Source of the DNA: Gemmobacter serpentinus
GTDB lineage: Bacteria; Pseudomonadota; Alphaproteobacteria; Rhodobacterales; Rhodobacteraceae
DNA: 64,000 nucleotides
Assembly: GCF_008973825.1 (NCBI RefSeq)
Contig: NZ_WCHR01000010.1
Coordinates: 1-64,000 of the forward strand
Reading direction: 5' to 3'
Made by a program: the position numbers and the translations under genes
In this document: positions 48,238-57,069 of the stretch, piece after piece
How the letters are laid out: the number at the start of each line of letters is the position of its first letter
How positions within the stretch are numbered: the first letter of the stretch is position 1
The notes under the pieces: generated by a model
The model's database searches: none
Told to the model about the DNA's origin: nothing
What the model saw: the letters and a program-made list of their open reading frames with translations, nothing else

Positions 48238-48741
48238 ATGCGTATCGGCCTTTATCCGGGAACCTTCGATCCCATCACGCTGGGGCATGTCGATATCATC
48301 CAGCGCGCGGTGCAATTGGTGGACCGGCTGGTCATCGGGGTTGCGATCAATCGCGACAAGGGGCCGCTTTTTCCGCTTGAGGCCCGGGTGGCCATGGTCG
48401 AGGCCGAATGCGCCGAGATCAGCCGCGCCTGTGGCGGGGCCGAGATCGTGGTGCATCCTTTTGAAAACCTGCTGATCGATTGCGCCCGTGATGTGGGGGC
48501 AGGTGTCATCATCCGCGGCCTGCGGGCGGTGGCCGATTTCGAGTATGAATTCCAGATGGTTGGCATGAACCGCGCCCTCGACAGCAGCATCGAGACGGTG
48601 TTCCTGATGGCGGATGCACGCAGACAGGCCATCGCCTCCAAGCTGGTAAAGGAAATCGCCCGGCTTGGCGGCGATGTGTCGAAATTTGTAACGCCCGCCG
48701 TCGCCACGGCCCTGGCCGGGCGGCTGCACCGCCCGGGCTGA
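48238..48741 (+). CDS. coaD: Phosphopantetheine adenylyltransferase
   Basis: A 167-residue nucleotidyltransferase. It begins MRIGLYPGTFDPITLGHVDI with the TxGH-type ATP motif, contains GVIIRGLRAVADFEYEFQM for phosphopantetheine binding, and ends with SKLVKEIARLGGDVSKFV. It makes dephospho-CoA from 4'-phosphopantetheine and ATP, the fourth step of CoA synthesis. GGAG lies just before the ATG at 48238; longer in-frame starts have no site. Confidence 0.96.
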   Translation: MRIGLYPGTFDPITLGHVDIIQRAVQLVDRLVIGVAINRDKGPLFPLEARVAMVEAECAEISRACGGAEIVVHPFENLLIDCARDVGAGVIIRGLRAVADFEYEFQMVGMNRALDSSIETVFLMADARRQAIASKLVKEIARLGGDVSKFVTPAVATALAGRLHRPG

Positions 48742-48917
48742 ATATCACCGCTTGCCATCAGGCTTGATTGCCGCCCGGTTCGGGCGCAGTATCCGCGACA
48801 TTGAACGACTCTGGACACGACTCTGGCTGCGCCGGATCCGGCATCGCCGGGGCATTGAGCTAAGTGCATTCGACGGCCGGGCGCCCAATCGGGCCGTCAT
48901 GTCAGGGAGAGATTGTC

Positions 48918-50564
48918 ATGCCGCTTTGGATTTACTCGACGAATAGCATCGGTGCGGGTGTGCGCATCGCTCCGACGGCAAATGTGGAAGTTTACATCGC
49001 ACCCGGGGTGACCATCGAATCTTCTACCTCGAATGCCATCAGCAGCGGAGAGGCCGGTGTCGGGGTCTATGTAGGGGCAGGTGCCGTTGTGCGCGGGGTC
49101 AGCAACGGCGGGGTCCGGCTCAACCTCGAAGGTGGTGGCACCGGACGCTGGCTTGAAGTTGAGCAAGGCGGGATGGTCGTTGGCGGTGCTTTTGGCGCGG
49201 CGGTCTATGGCGATGGTGCCATGGTGACCAACCGTGGTCACATCATGGGCGGAAGCTACGGCATCCTTTATGATTTGACCGCAGAGACCGACATGATGCG
49301 GATCGTCAATTCCGGCCATATCGTGGGCAGCTCATTGGGGGTGACCTATAATAGCGCCGGCAGCCGTGGCACGCTGGAACTCGTCAATACCGGGCTGATC
49401 TGGGGCGGGAGCTTTGCCTTCGAGGCGACGTCGAGCATATCCAGCAGGATCACCAACCGCGGCGAGATGCGTGGCGGAGTAAGGGCCAGCGACAAGGCCG
49501 ATTTTCTTGACAATGTCGGCGGCAAGATCACTGGGCAGATCAACTTGTATGACGGAAATGATACACTGCGTCCGGGGGCAAATATCGAGAATGTCCTTGG
49601 CGGCGGCGACATCGATCTGCTCGATTTCTCCAATTCGGGGGCGGTGAAGGTCTATCTGATGGACGCGGCCTCCAATACCGGGGCGGCGGCGGGCGACACC
49701 TATGGTGGGTTTGAAAATATCACCGGATCGCTGACTGGTGCCGATCTGTTGCAGGGCGACGATCTGGGCAATCTGCTGAACGGGCAGGGCGGCAATGACA
49801 CGCTGCAGGGCATGGGCGGCGTCGACAATCTGCTGGGCGGTGCCGGCGACGATTTGCTGGATGGTGGTTCCGGGGCGGACCGGCTGGATGGCGGGGCCGG
49901 CAATGACCGCTATATCGTCGATACCGGCGGCGATATGGTGATCGAGGCCGCAGGCGGTGGGTATGATCTGGTGCAGACCTGGGTGAACCTGATGCTGGTC
50001 GCCAATATCGAGGCCGGCACGATTCTGTCCAATACCAGCCGTGCGCTGACCGGCAACACGCTGAACAACCTGCTGACCGGCGCGGCAGGGAACGATACGC
50101 TGAATGGCGTTGCGGGCAATGATACGCTGAAAGGCCTGCTTGGCAATGACCGGCTGGATGGCGGGGTAGGCAAGGACAGTCTGGATGGCGGTGCAGGCAA
50201 CGATCGGCTGATCGGCGGCGCGGGGGCCGATACCTTGACCGGCGGGGCCGGGGCTGACCGTTTTGTCTTTACCGCGCGCACCGACAAAGGCGATGTCATC
50301 ACCGATTTCGTGCGGGGGCAGGACAAGATCGAGATCGCGGCCTCGGCCTTTGATCCGACGATGGCCACAGGCACACTCGCCTCCAAGCATTTCGTCTCGC
50401 GGGCGGATAACCAGGCGCAGGACGGCAATGACCGCTTCATCTTCCGCACCACCGATGACACGCTCTGGTTTGACAGCAATGGCAATCGCAAGGGCGGGCT
50501 GATTCTGCTGGCCGATTTCAGCACCGACCTGTCCCTGAGCGCGTCGGATATCATCATCAGCTAG
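48918..50564 (+). CDS. RTX-type calcium-binding secreted protein
   Basis: A 548-residue protein. The N-terminal half (about 1-220) has glycine-rich repeats (VTNRGHIMGGSYGILYDL, MRIVNSGHIVGSSLGVTY, ITNRGEMRGG) suggesting a beta-helix. The C-terminal half has two blocks of calcium-binding nonapeptides, e.g. GGAGDDLLDGGSGADRLDGG and GGAGNDRLIGGAGADTLTGG, then an end region (FVFTARTDKGDVITDFVRGQDKIEI, ILLADFSTDLSLSASDIIIS) typical of type I secretion signals. No signal peptide and no protease or lipase domain. No type I secretion genes are nearby. Probably a surface or extracellular structural protein. Confidence 0.9.
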   Translation: MPLWIYSTNSIGAGVRIAPTANVEVYIAPGVTIESSTSNAISSGEAGVGVYVGAGAVVRGVSNGGVRLNLEGGGTGRWLEVEQGGMVVGGAFGAAVYGDGAMVTNRGHIMGGSYGILYDLTAETDMMRIVNSGHIVGSSLGVTYNSAGSRGTLELVNTGLIWGGSFAFEATSSISSRITNRGEMRGGVRASDKADFLDNVGGKITGQINLYDGNDTLRPGANIENVLGGGDIDLLDFSNSGAVKVYLMDAASNTGAAAGDTYGGFENITGSLTGADLLQGDDLGNLLNGQGGNDTLQGMGGVDNLLGGAGDDLLDGGSGADRLDGGAGNDRYIVDTGGDMVIEAAGGGYDLVQTWVNLMLVANIEAGTILSNTSRALTGNTLNNLLTGAAGNDTLNGVAGNDTLKGLLGNDRLDGGVGKDSLDGGAGNDRLIGGAGADTLTGGAGADRFVFTARTDKGDVITDFVRGQDKIEIAASAFDPTMATGTLASKHFVSRADNQAQDGNDRFIFRTTDDTLWFDSNGNRKGGLILLADFSTDLSLSASDIIIS

Positions 50565-50572
50565 GCATAACG

Positions 50573-50600
50573 AAAAAGGCCGGATGCAAGATCCGGCCTT
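50573..50600. terminator. Terminator between the RTX gene and the small DUF1127-like gene
   Basis: 10-bp stem AAGGCCGGAT / ATCCGGCCTT, loop GCAAG, with TTTTT following on the minus strand. Confidence 0.8.
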
Positions 50601-50636
50601 GGTCCACTCATATCGCGATGCCCCGGTTCATATACC

Positions 50637-50807
50637 TCAGGCGGCGCGGCCATAGACCGTTTCATAGGCGATGCGATGCGCGTCGCCCGGATAGATATTG
50701 AGGTCCAGCGCCACATCCAGCGGCATACGCGCGATCTCGTCACGGGTGCGGACAAAGCGGGCGCGTTTATCGGCCGCAGATTTCAGTCGCTCGATCAGAT
50801 TGGTCAT
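50637..50807 (-). CDS. Small DUF1127-like basic protein (56 residues)
   Basis: A 56-residue open frame starting MTNLIERLKSAADKRARFV and ending YPGDAHRIAYETVYGRAA. The arginine-rich helix followed by a hydrophobic DVALDLNIYPGD segment is the pattern of DUF1127-related small proteins of Rhodobacteraceae, some of which bind RNA. AGGAAAG lies upstream of the ATG and a terminator follows the stop. A LacI-type operator-like sequence at 50902 lies 95 bp upstream, matching those of the neighbouring GAPDH genes. Confidence 0.75.
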   Translation of the reverse strand: MTNLIERLKSAADKRARFVRTRDEIARMPLDVALDLNIYPGDAHRIAYETVYGRAA

Positions 50808-50901
50808 TTTTCTTTCCTTTCCACGTTCAGTGGCATCCTGGGCCAGACCGGCCCGGGGCAGCGGGGCGTATCCCCGTCCGCATGGGACAGATGGTGCATT
50901 G

Positions 50902-50915
50902 TGCTTGCGCTAACA
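50902..50915. promoter_or_regulatory. LacI-type operator-like site upstream of the DUF1127-like gene
   Basis: TGCTTGCGCTAACA, differing at two positions from the palindrome TGTTAGCGCTAACA that I take as the consensus of the sites near both GAPDH genes. Confidence 0.45.
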
Positions 50916-50966
50916 ATATGGGCGCGCGCAATGCCGCGATGCAGAAACCGCATGGCTGACAGCAGA

Positions 50967-50990
50967 ACGGGCGCCCCAGGGGGCGCCCGT
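50967..50990 (-). terminator. Terminator after the first GAPDH gene
   Basis: 10-bp stem ACGGGCGCCC / GGGCGCCCGT with loop CAGG, 22 bp past the stop; a second small hairpin CGGCCG-TTA-CGGCCG (50994-51008) lies in between. Confidence 0.75.
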
Positions 50991-51011
50991 GACCGGCCGT
51001 TACGGCCGATA

Positions 51012-52013
51012 TCAGATCAGCTTGCCCATGGCGACTGCGGTATCCGCCATCCGGTTGGAGAAGCCCCATTCATTGTCATACCAGGTCAGGATCGACACAA
51101 AGGTGCCGTCCATTACCTTGGTCTGATCCATGTGGAAGATCGAGGAATGCGGGTCATGGTTGAAGTCGACCGAGACATTCTTGAACTTGGTATAGCCCAG
51201 AATGCCCTTGAGCGGGCCGTCTGCTGCCGCCTGGATCGCGGCATTCACCTCTTCGACCGAGGTGGCGCGCTTGGCGATGAACTTCAGATCCACGACCGAG
51301 ACATTCGGCGTCGGCACACGGATCGCAAATCCGTCCAGCTTGCCCTTCAGTTCCGGCAGCACCAGACCCACGGCCTTGGCCGCCCCGGTCGAGGTCGGGA
51401 TCATGCTGAGTGCGGCGGCGCGGCCGCGATAGAGATCCTTGTGCATGGTGTCCAGCGTGGGCTGGTCGCCAGTATAGGAATGGATCGTGGTCATCATGCC
51501 TTTTTCGATGCCGATCGCGGCATTCAGCACCGAGGCTACCGGGCTGAGGCAGTTGGTCGTGCAGGAGGCGTTTGAGACGACGATGTCATCCTTGGTCAGC
51601 GTGTTGTGGTTCACGCCATAGACGATGGTCTTGTCAGCACCGTCGCCGGGGGCCGAGATCAGCACTCGCTTGGAGCCGTTCTCAAGGTGGGCCGCGCATT
51701 TTTCCTTGCTGGTGAAGATGCCGGTGCATTCCATCACCACATCGACATCGCCCCAGGGCAGATCGGCCGGGTTGCGCAGCGCGGTGACCCGCATCGGGCC
51801 ACGGCCGACATCAATCCAGTCTTCGCCGGTGGTCACCTCGACCGGGAAACGGCCATGCACGCTGTCAAAACGCAGCAGATGGGCGTTGGTTTCGACCGGG
51901 CCAAGGTCATTGATCGCGATCACCTGAATATCGGTGCGCCCCGATTCGATGATGCCGCGCAGCACATTGCGCCCGATCCTGCCGAATCCGTTGATTGCCA
52001 CTTTGACGGTCAT
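51012..52013 (-). CDS. gap: Glyceraldehyde-3-phosphate dehydrogenase, NAD-type pocket
   Basis: A 333-residue [21 protein letters not shown] nucleotide fold, catalytic [12 protein letters not shown], and [12 protein letters not shown]. Residues Asp36-Leu37 (AINDLGP) match the Asp32-Leu33 pair that fixes NAD specificity in the Bacillus enzyme, and the S-loop reads LDTMHKD. It oxidises glyceraldehyde-3-phosphate to 1,3-bisphosphoglycerate, most likely with NAD. AGGAGG precedes the ATG at 52013. A paralogue is encoded 257 bp upstream with a small membrane-protein gene between them. A LacI-type palindrome sits 50 bp before the start. Confidence 0.95.
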   Translation of the reverse strand: MTVKVAINGFGRIGRNVLRGIIESGRTDIQVIAINDLGPVETNAHLLRFDSVHGRFPVEVTTGEDWIDVGRGPMRVTALRNPADLPWGDVDVVMECTGIFTSKEKCAAHLENGSKRVLISAPGDGADKTIVYGVNHNTLTKDDIVVSNASCTTNCLSPVASVLNAAIGIEKGMMTTIHSYTGDQPTLDTMHKDLYRGRAAALSMIPTSTGAAKAVGLVLPELKGKLDGFAIRVPTPNVSVVDLKFIAKRATSVEEVNAAIQAAADGPLKGILGYTKFKNVSVDFNHDPHSSIFHMDQTKVMDGTFVSILTWYDNEWGFSNRMADTAVAMGKLI

Positions 52014-52062
52014 GTCTGCCTCCTGAGCCATGCACAAAGCTGCCCGCGACTCGCGTGGGCGC

Positions 52063-52076
52063 TGCTAGCGCTAACA
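52063..52076. promoter_or_regulatory. LacI-type operator upstream of the first GAPDH gene
   Basis: TGCTAGCGCTAACA, a near-perfect palindrome with the central GC typical of LacI-family sites, 50 bp before the ATG. Confidence 0.55.
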
Positions 52077-52115
52077 TCGCCGGAACGGCACAAAATGCAA
52101 CTGAAATTCGCGCCG

Positions 52116-52259
52116 TCAGCGCCAGAATATCAGATATTCGCTCAGATCAAGGATTTTGCGGCCCAGAAACAGAATGGCCTCCCCGCCATTGGCGAGAAGG
52201 TCCAGCGCGCAAAGCGCGAAGATGATTGCGGCAAGCGTGAATGCAACGCGATCCGGCAC
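52116..52259 (-). CDS. Small membrane protein between the GAPDH genes
   Basis: A 47-residue protein starting with GTG (PDRVAFTLAAIIFALCALD follows). One membrane helix (about 5-24) is followed by a short amphipathic or second hydrophobic segment ending SEYLIFWR. GGAGGGG lies 5 bases before the GTG. It begins 11 bp after the stop of the second GAPDH gene and is probably co-transcribed with it. I know of no function; glyceraldehyde metabolism is only its neighbour. Confidence 0.65.
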   Translation of the reverse strand: MPDRVAFTLAAIIFALCALDLLANGGEAILFLGRKILDLSEYLIFWR

Positions 52260-52270
52260 GTCCCCTCCGG

Positions 52271-53275
52271 TTACTGGAGAAGCCGCCCCATCGCACCGGC
52301 CACATCGGCCATCCGGCAGGAGAAGCCCCATTCATTGTCATACCAGGCCAGCACGCGGACGGTGCGCCCGCCCACGACCTTGGTCTGGTCCGGGGCAAAG
52401 ATAGACGATTGCGGCGTATGATTGAAGTCGATCGAGACCTTGGGCTCCGGGTCATAGGCCAGAACCATGCCCATATAGCCGGCAGCGGCTTCGCGCACGA
52501 TCTCGTTCACGTCCTGGACGGTGACGTCCTTGGAGGCGACGAAGGTCAGATCGACCGCCGAGACATTCGGGGTCGGCACGCGGATGGCGGAACCATCCAG
52601 CTTGCCCTTCAGCTCGGGCAGCACTTCGCCGATGGCCTTGGCCGCGCCGGTCGAGGTGGGGATCATCGCCATTGCGGCGGCGCGGGCGCGATACAGATCC
52701 TTGTGGCGACGGTCCAGTGTGGGCTGATCGCCGGTATAGGAATGGATCGTGGTCATGATGCCGGATTCGATGCCGATGGCATCATTCAGCACCTTTGCCA
52801 GCGGGGCCAGGCAATTGGTGGTGCAGGAGCCGTTGGAGACGACAAGGTGATCCAGGCTCAGCTGGCGGTGGTTGACCCCATAGACCACGGTCTTGTCGGC
52901 ATTCTTGGCGGGTGCCGAGACCAGAACGCGCTTGGCACCGCGCCCCAGATGGACGGCAGCCTTGTCGCGGTCATTGAACTTGCCGGTGCATTCCAGCACG
53001 ACATCGACGCCTTCCCAATCCAGCTCTTCCGGGTTGTAGGTCGACATCACCCGGATCGGGCCGCGACCCAGATCGATGGTGTTGCCGTCCAGTTTCACCG
53101 TGCCGGGGAAGCGGCCATGGACCGAATCATATTTCAGCAGATGGGCGTTGGTCTCAATAGGGCCGGTTGCGTTGATCGCCACGACCTGCACGTCATTGCG
53201 GGCCGATTCCGCGATATGGGCCAGAGTGCAGCGCCCGATGCGGCCAAAGCCATTGATGCCGATGGTGATGGTCAT
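52271..53275 (-). CDS. gap: Glyceraldehyde-3-phosphate dehydrogenase paralogue, NADP-like pocket
   Basis: A 334-residue GAPDH with [16 protein letters not shown], catalytic SNGSCTTNCLAP and [12 protein letters not shown]. It differs from its neighbour in the cofactor pocket: the NAD-fixing aspartate is Ala36 followed by Thr37 (AINATGP), and the S-loop has two arginines (LDRRHKD) where the Bacillus enzyme has Leu-Pro. Loss of the acidic residue plus added positive charge favours the 2'-phosphate of NADP. It may therefore serve gluconeogenesis or NADPH supply. GGAG precedes the ATG; a large inverted repeat is 93 bp upstream. Confidence 0.95.
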   Translation of the reverse strand: MTITIGINGFGRIGRCTLAHIAESARNDVQVVAINATGPIETNAHLLKYDSVHGRFPGTVKLDGNTIDLGRGPIRVMSTYNPEELDWEGVDVVLECTGKFNDRDKAAVHLGRGAKRVLVSAPAKNADKTVVYGVNHRQLSLDHLVVSNGSCTTNCLAPLAKVLNDAIGIESGIMTTIHSYTGDQPTLDRRHKDLYRARAAAMAMIPTSTGAAKAIGEVLPELKGKLDGSAIRVPTPNVSAVDLTFVASKDVTVQDVNEIVREAAAGYMGMVLAYDPEPKVSIDFNHTPQSSIFAPDQTKVVGGRTVRVLAWYDNEWGFSCRMADVAGAMGRLLQ

Positions 53276-53367
53276 GTCTCGCGTCTCCGTCTGGTCAGCC
53301 CCGCTACAAGGGCGGCTATAGCCCGACGGGGCGGATGCGCAAAGGATAAAAGCGACGTATTTTCATG

Positions 53368-53402
53368 ATGTTAGCGAAAACATGAGGTGTTTTCGCTAAC
53401 AT
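53368..53402. promoter_or_regulatory. Double LacI-type operator upstream of the second GAPDH gene
   Basis: Perfect 15-bp inverted repeat ATGTTAGCGAAAACA / TGTTTTCGCTAACAT with spacer TGAGG. Each arm resembles TGTTAGCGCTAACA (12 of 14), and the arm centres are 19 bp apart, about two helical turns. It lies between the divergent GAPDH and DUF808 genes. Confidence 0.6.
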
Positions 53403-53477
53403 GCCGCGATCCAAACCATCTTTTCGCCGCACTGCGGCTCGGATAGTCTCTGCGCAACAGGTTCAAGGGGTGAACGG

Positions 53478-54446
53478 ATGAGTGGATTGCTGGCGCTGCT
53501 CGATGATGTGGCGGCGATTGCGAAAATGGCAGCGGCCTCGGTCGATGATGTGGCGGCGGCGGCGGCCAAGGCCGGGTCCAAAGCCGCAGGCGTCGTGATC
53601 GATGATGCGGCGGTGACACCGAAATATGTGCATGGCTTCGCGGCGGAACGCGAATTGCCGATCATCTGGAAGATCGCGCGCGGCAGTCTGAAGAACAAGC
53701 TGATCATCCTGCTGCCGGGCCTGCTGGCGCTGAACTACTTTGCGCCGGTGGTGATTACGCCGCTTTTGATGCTTGGGGGTGCCTATCTGTGCTTTGAGGG
53801 GGCAGAGAAGGTGGTTCACGCCTTTGCCCCCCATGCCGATGCCGCCGTGGCCGAGGATTTCGACACCAGGGATTCCGCGCATCTGGAAGAGGAAAAGGTC
53901 GCAGGGGCCATCAAGACCGACTTCATCCTTTCGGCCGAGATCATGACCATCGCCCTGTCGGCGATCCCGGAAAGCACGCTGTGGATGGAGGCGATCACAC
54001 TGGCCGTCGTTGGCACGCTGATCACGGCGGTGGTTTACGGGGCCGTGGCGCTGATCGTGAAGATGGATGATGTCGGCCTGCATCTTGCCGGGCGCGCAAA
54101 TGGCTCGGCGCAGGCGGTCGGGCGTGGGTTGGTGGTGGCGATGCCGAAACTCATGGCCTTCCTGTCCACGGTCGGCACGCTGGCCATGCTGTGGGTTGGT
54201 GGCAATATCGTGGTGCATGGGTTGCATGGGCTCGGCCTGCACGAGCCTTACAGCACCATTCATCACTGGGCCGAACTGGCCGCCCATAATATGCCGGCCA
54301 GCTTGCAAGGCTTTGTCACCTGGCTGGTTACGGCGATCTGTGATGGCATCCTTGGCCTGATCCTGGGCGTGCTGCTGATCCCGGTCGCCACGCGGGTGAT
54401 TGGTCCGATGATTGCCAAGGTCACCGGCAAGCAGGCGGCGCATTGA
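53478..54446 (+). CDS. DUF808 family membrane protein (YedI-like)
   Basis: A 322-residue inner-membrane protein of the DUF808/YedI family: starts MSGLLALLDDVAAIAKMAAAS, has VVIDDAAVTPKYVHGFAAERELPI and a cytoplasmic AHLEEEKVAGAIKTDFILSAEIM segment, and five or six predicted membrane helices. The family is widespread but its function is unknown. It is divergent from the NADP-like GAPDH gene, sharing the region with the double operator, so co-regulation is possible. Confidence 0.9.
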   Translation: MSGLLALLDDVAAIAKMAAASVDDVAAAAAKAGSKAAGVVIDDAAVTPKYVHGFAAERELPIIWKIARGSLKNKLIILLPGLLALNYFAPVVITPLLMLGGAYLCFEGAEKVVHAFAPHADAAVAEDFDTRDSAHLEEEKVAGAIKTDFILSAEIMTIALSAIPESTLWMEAITLAVVGTLITAVVYGAVALIVKMDDVGLHLAGRANGSAQAVGRGLVVAMPKLMAFLSTVGTLAMLWVGGNIVVHGLHGLGLHEPYSTIHHWAELAAHNMPASLQGFVTWLVTAICDGILGLILGVLLIPVATRVIGPMIAKVTGKQAAH

Positions 54447-54483
54447 TCCAGACAAGCGCGGTGGATCCCATCTGCCGCGCGCC

Positions 54484-54705
54484 TTATCGCATGAAGCGGT
54501 AGGTCAGCCAGAACGCGATCAGGGCGACACAGGCGGCGGATCCGAAGATCACCCCGGATTGGATGGCATCGCTGCATTGGATGCCCGGACAGTGATCGCG
54601 GCTGTCAGTGATGGCCGCCGCTGCAAGCAGCCCCGAGGCGATGGCGATGAAGGTCATGGCGATCAGGCAGAAGATCCGGATCACGCGCATCGTTTTCTTG
54701 CCCAT
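54484..54705 (-). CDS. Small two-helix membrane protein
   Basis: A 73-residue protein with two membrane helices (about 8-31 and 50-69) separated by an outside loop with two cysteines (HCPGIQCSD) that could form a disulfide. It ends WLTYRFMR. It is convergent with the DUF808 gene and lies downstream of tkt on the same strand, separated from it by two hairpins. No clear ribosome site. Not recognised; coding status is likely because of the clean topology. Confidence 0.6.
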   Translation of the reverse strand: MGKKTMRVIRIFCLIAMTFIAIASGLLAAAAITDSRDHCPGIQCSDAIQSGVIFGSAACVALIAFWLTYRFMR

Positions 54706-54730
54706 CTTGCCGAACAGACCATCACCATAA

Positions 54731-54780
54731 GGAAAAGGGCCGCATCACGCGGCCCTTTCCGATTTTTCGACGAAAAATCG
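54731..54780 (-). terminator. Tandem terminators after tkt
   Basis: Two hairpins 4 bp past the stop: CGATTTTTCG-A-CGAAAAATCG (54760-54780) and AAAGGGCCGC-ATCAC-GCGGCCCTTT (54734-54758), the latter followed by TT on the minus strand. Confidence 0.75.
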
Positions 54781-54784
54781 CGGC

Positions 54785-56800
54785 TCAGAGCAGCGCCTTG
54801 GCCTTGGCGACAGTGGCCTCTGCGGTGATGCCGAATTCGGTATAAAGCCGCTCTGCCGGGGCGGAGGCACCGAAGGACGACATGCCGACGAAATCGGCTT
54901 TGGCTTCGCGCCCACGCTCACCCAGCAGCCAACGATCCCAGCCCTGACGCACGCCCGCCTCGATGGCGATGCGCACCGGACCTGCGGGCAGCACCTTCTT
55001 GCGATAGGCCTCATCCTGTTCGGCGAACAGTTCCATACAGGGGACCGAGACGACACGGGTGCCGATGCCCTCGGCCTCCAGCGCCTCGCGGGCCTTCAGC
55101 GCGATCTCGACCTCGGTGCCGGTCGCCATCAGGATGACCTGACGCTTGCCGGTGGCCTCGGCCAGAACATAGGCGCCCTTGGCGGTCAGGTTCTGGTTGC
55201 TATGCGTCAGACGGACCGCTGCCACACCCTGACGGCTGAGCGCCATCACCGAAGGCGTGGTCTTGGTCGACAGCGCCAGTTCCCAGGCCTCGGCGGTTTC
55301 CACCAGATCAGCGGGGCGGAACACCCAGGTGTTCGGCGTGGCACGGCTGATCGCCAGATGTTCGACCGGCTGGTGGGTCGGGCCATCTTCGCCCAGACCG
55401 ATGCTGTCATGGGTCATCACATAGACGACCGGCACCTGCATCAGCGCCGACAGACGCATCGAGGGGCGGGCATAGTCGGTGAAACACATGAAGGTGCCAG
55501 AATAGGGGCGCACCCCGCCATGCAGCACCATGCCGTTCATCGCGGCAGCCATGCCATGCTCACGGATACCCCAATAGACGTAGCGCCCTTTGCGGTTCAG
55601 CGGATCGAACACGCCCAGATCGGCGGTCTTGGTGTTGTTGGAGCCGGTGAGGTCGGCCGAGCCGCCAATGGTTTCCGGCATCACCGGGTTCACCGCGGCC
55701 AGCACCAGTTCCGAAGCCGAGCGGGTCGCGAGTTTCTTCGGCGTCTCGGTCGCGGCTTTTTTCACGCCACGGATGGCCGAGGCCAGCTTGGCGGGCGCAT
55801 CCAGCGCGAAGATGCGCTTGAACTCGGCCTGTTTGCCTTGCGGCAGGGTGGCCATGCGCGAGTCCCATTCACGACGGGTCGCAACGCCCCGTTCGCCAAT
55901 CGCCTCCCAGGCCGATTTCACATCGGCGGGAATGTCGAAGGGGCCATGGGTCCAGCCGTAAGCGGCACGGGTATCGGCGATCAGCTGCTTGTCGGTCAGC
56001 GCGCCATGACCCTTGGAGGTGTCCTGCGCCGAGGAACCAAGCGCGATATGGGTCTTGCAGGCGATCAGCGCCGGGCGGGGCGAGCGTTTGGCCTTGTCCA
56101 GCGCCGCGTCGATCTCGACCGGGTCATGGCCGTCACATTCGAACACATCCCAGCCCGAGGCGGCAAAACGTGCCTTCTGGTCGGTGATATCCGACAGTTC
56201 GACCTTGCCGTCGATGGTGATGCCGTTGTTGTCCCACAGCACGATCAGGCGCGACAGCTGGTGTTTGCCGGCGATGCCGATGGCCTCCTGGCTCACGCCT
56301 TCCATCAGGCAGCCATCGCCCGCGATGACATAGGTGTAGTGATCCATCACCTTGGCCCCCCAGCGGGCGCGCAGCGATTCCTCGGCCATGGCAAAGCCCA
56401 CGGCGTTGGAGATGCCTTGCCCCAGCGGGCCGGTGGTGGTTTCCACCCCTTCCAGATGGCCATATTCCGGGTGGCCCGCCGTGCGCGCGCCCCATTGGCG
56501 GAAGTTCTTCAGCTCGTCCAACGTGGCCTGCTTGTAACCCGTCAGGTGCAACAGGCTATAGATCAGCATCGAGCCATGGCCCGCCGACAGGATGAACCGA
56601 TCGCGGTTCGGCCATTTCGGATCGGTCGGGTCGAAATTGAGGTGCTTTTCAAACAGCACGGTGGCCACATCGGCCATGCCCATCGGCATCCCGGAATGGC
56701 CGGAATTGGCGGCGGCCACGGCATCCAGGGTCAGAACGCGGATGGCGCAGGCTTTCTTCCAGTGGTCGGGGTGCTGTTCACGCAGGCTGGCAATATCCAA
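54785..56800 (-). CDS. tkt: Transketolase
   Basis: A 671-residue ThDP enzyme. It has [39 protein letters not shown], the ThDP motif [19 protein letters not shown] ending in [35 protein letters not shown], and [13 protein letters not shown]. It moves two-carbon units in the pentose phosphate and Calvin-type pathways. The start is taken as TTG at 56800 ([13 protein letters not shown] follows), because AGAAGGA sits nine bases upstream and the protein then begins as in relatives. The divergent 269-bp gap to the coiled-coil gene holds no other gene. Confidence 0.96.
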   Translation of the reverse strand: MDIASLREQHPDHWKKACAIRVLTLDAVAAANSGHSGMPMGMADVATVLFEKHLNFDPTDPKWPNRDRFILSAGHGSMLIYSLLHLTGYKQATLDELKNFRQWGARTAGHPEYGHLEGVETTTGPLGQGISNAVGFAMAEESLRARWGAKVMDHYTYVIAGDGCLMEGVSQEAIGIAGKHQLSRLIVLWDNNGITIDGKVELSDITDQKARFAASGWDVFECDGHDPVEIDAALDKAKRSPRPALIACKTHIALGSSAQDTSKGHGALTDKQLIADTRAAYGWTHGPFDIPADVKSAWEAIGERGVATRREWDSRMATLPQGKQAEFKRIFALDAPAKLASAIRGVKKAATETPKKLATRSASELVLAAVNPVMPETIGGSADLTGSNNTKTADLGVFDPLNRKGRYVYWGIREHGMAAAMNGMVLHGGVRPYSGTFMCFTDYARPSMRLSALMQVPVVYVMTHDSIGLGEDGPTHQPVEHLAISRATPNTWVFRPADLVETAEAWELALSTKTTPSVMALSRQGVAAVRLTHSNQNLTAKGAYVLAEATGKRQVILMATGTEVEIALKAREALEAEGIGTRVVSVPCMELFAEQDEAYRKKVLPAGPVRIAIEAGVRQGWDRWLLGERGREAKADFVGMSSFGASAPAERLYTEFGITAEATVAKAKALL

Positions 56801-57069
56801 GACGGCGATCCTTCTCAATGACGGGCTCTCGATCCGTGTCCTAGCAGCCCCGCCGCCAAGATCAAGCGCGGGCGCAACGCATGGGCGTGGAAAGGCGGGG
56901 GAAAACGCCCATTGGGGGGCGCAATCCCGCCAATCTTTGCGTTAAGATCGATTTTGACCCGGTTTCGACGATTCGGGGCGCTTGTGGCCCTTGCGTTCCG
57001 GCGCGAGTATAGGGGCAAGGCGTGCGCAGGATCGCGGCCCGGGAAAGAAGCAGACCAAAGGCAAAAAGC

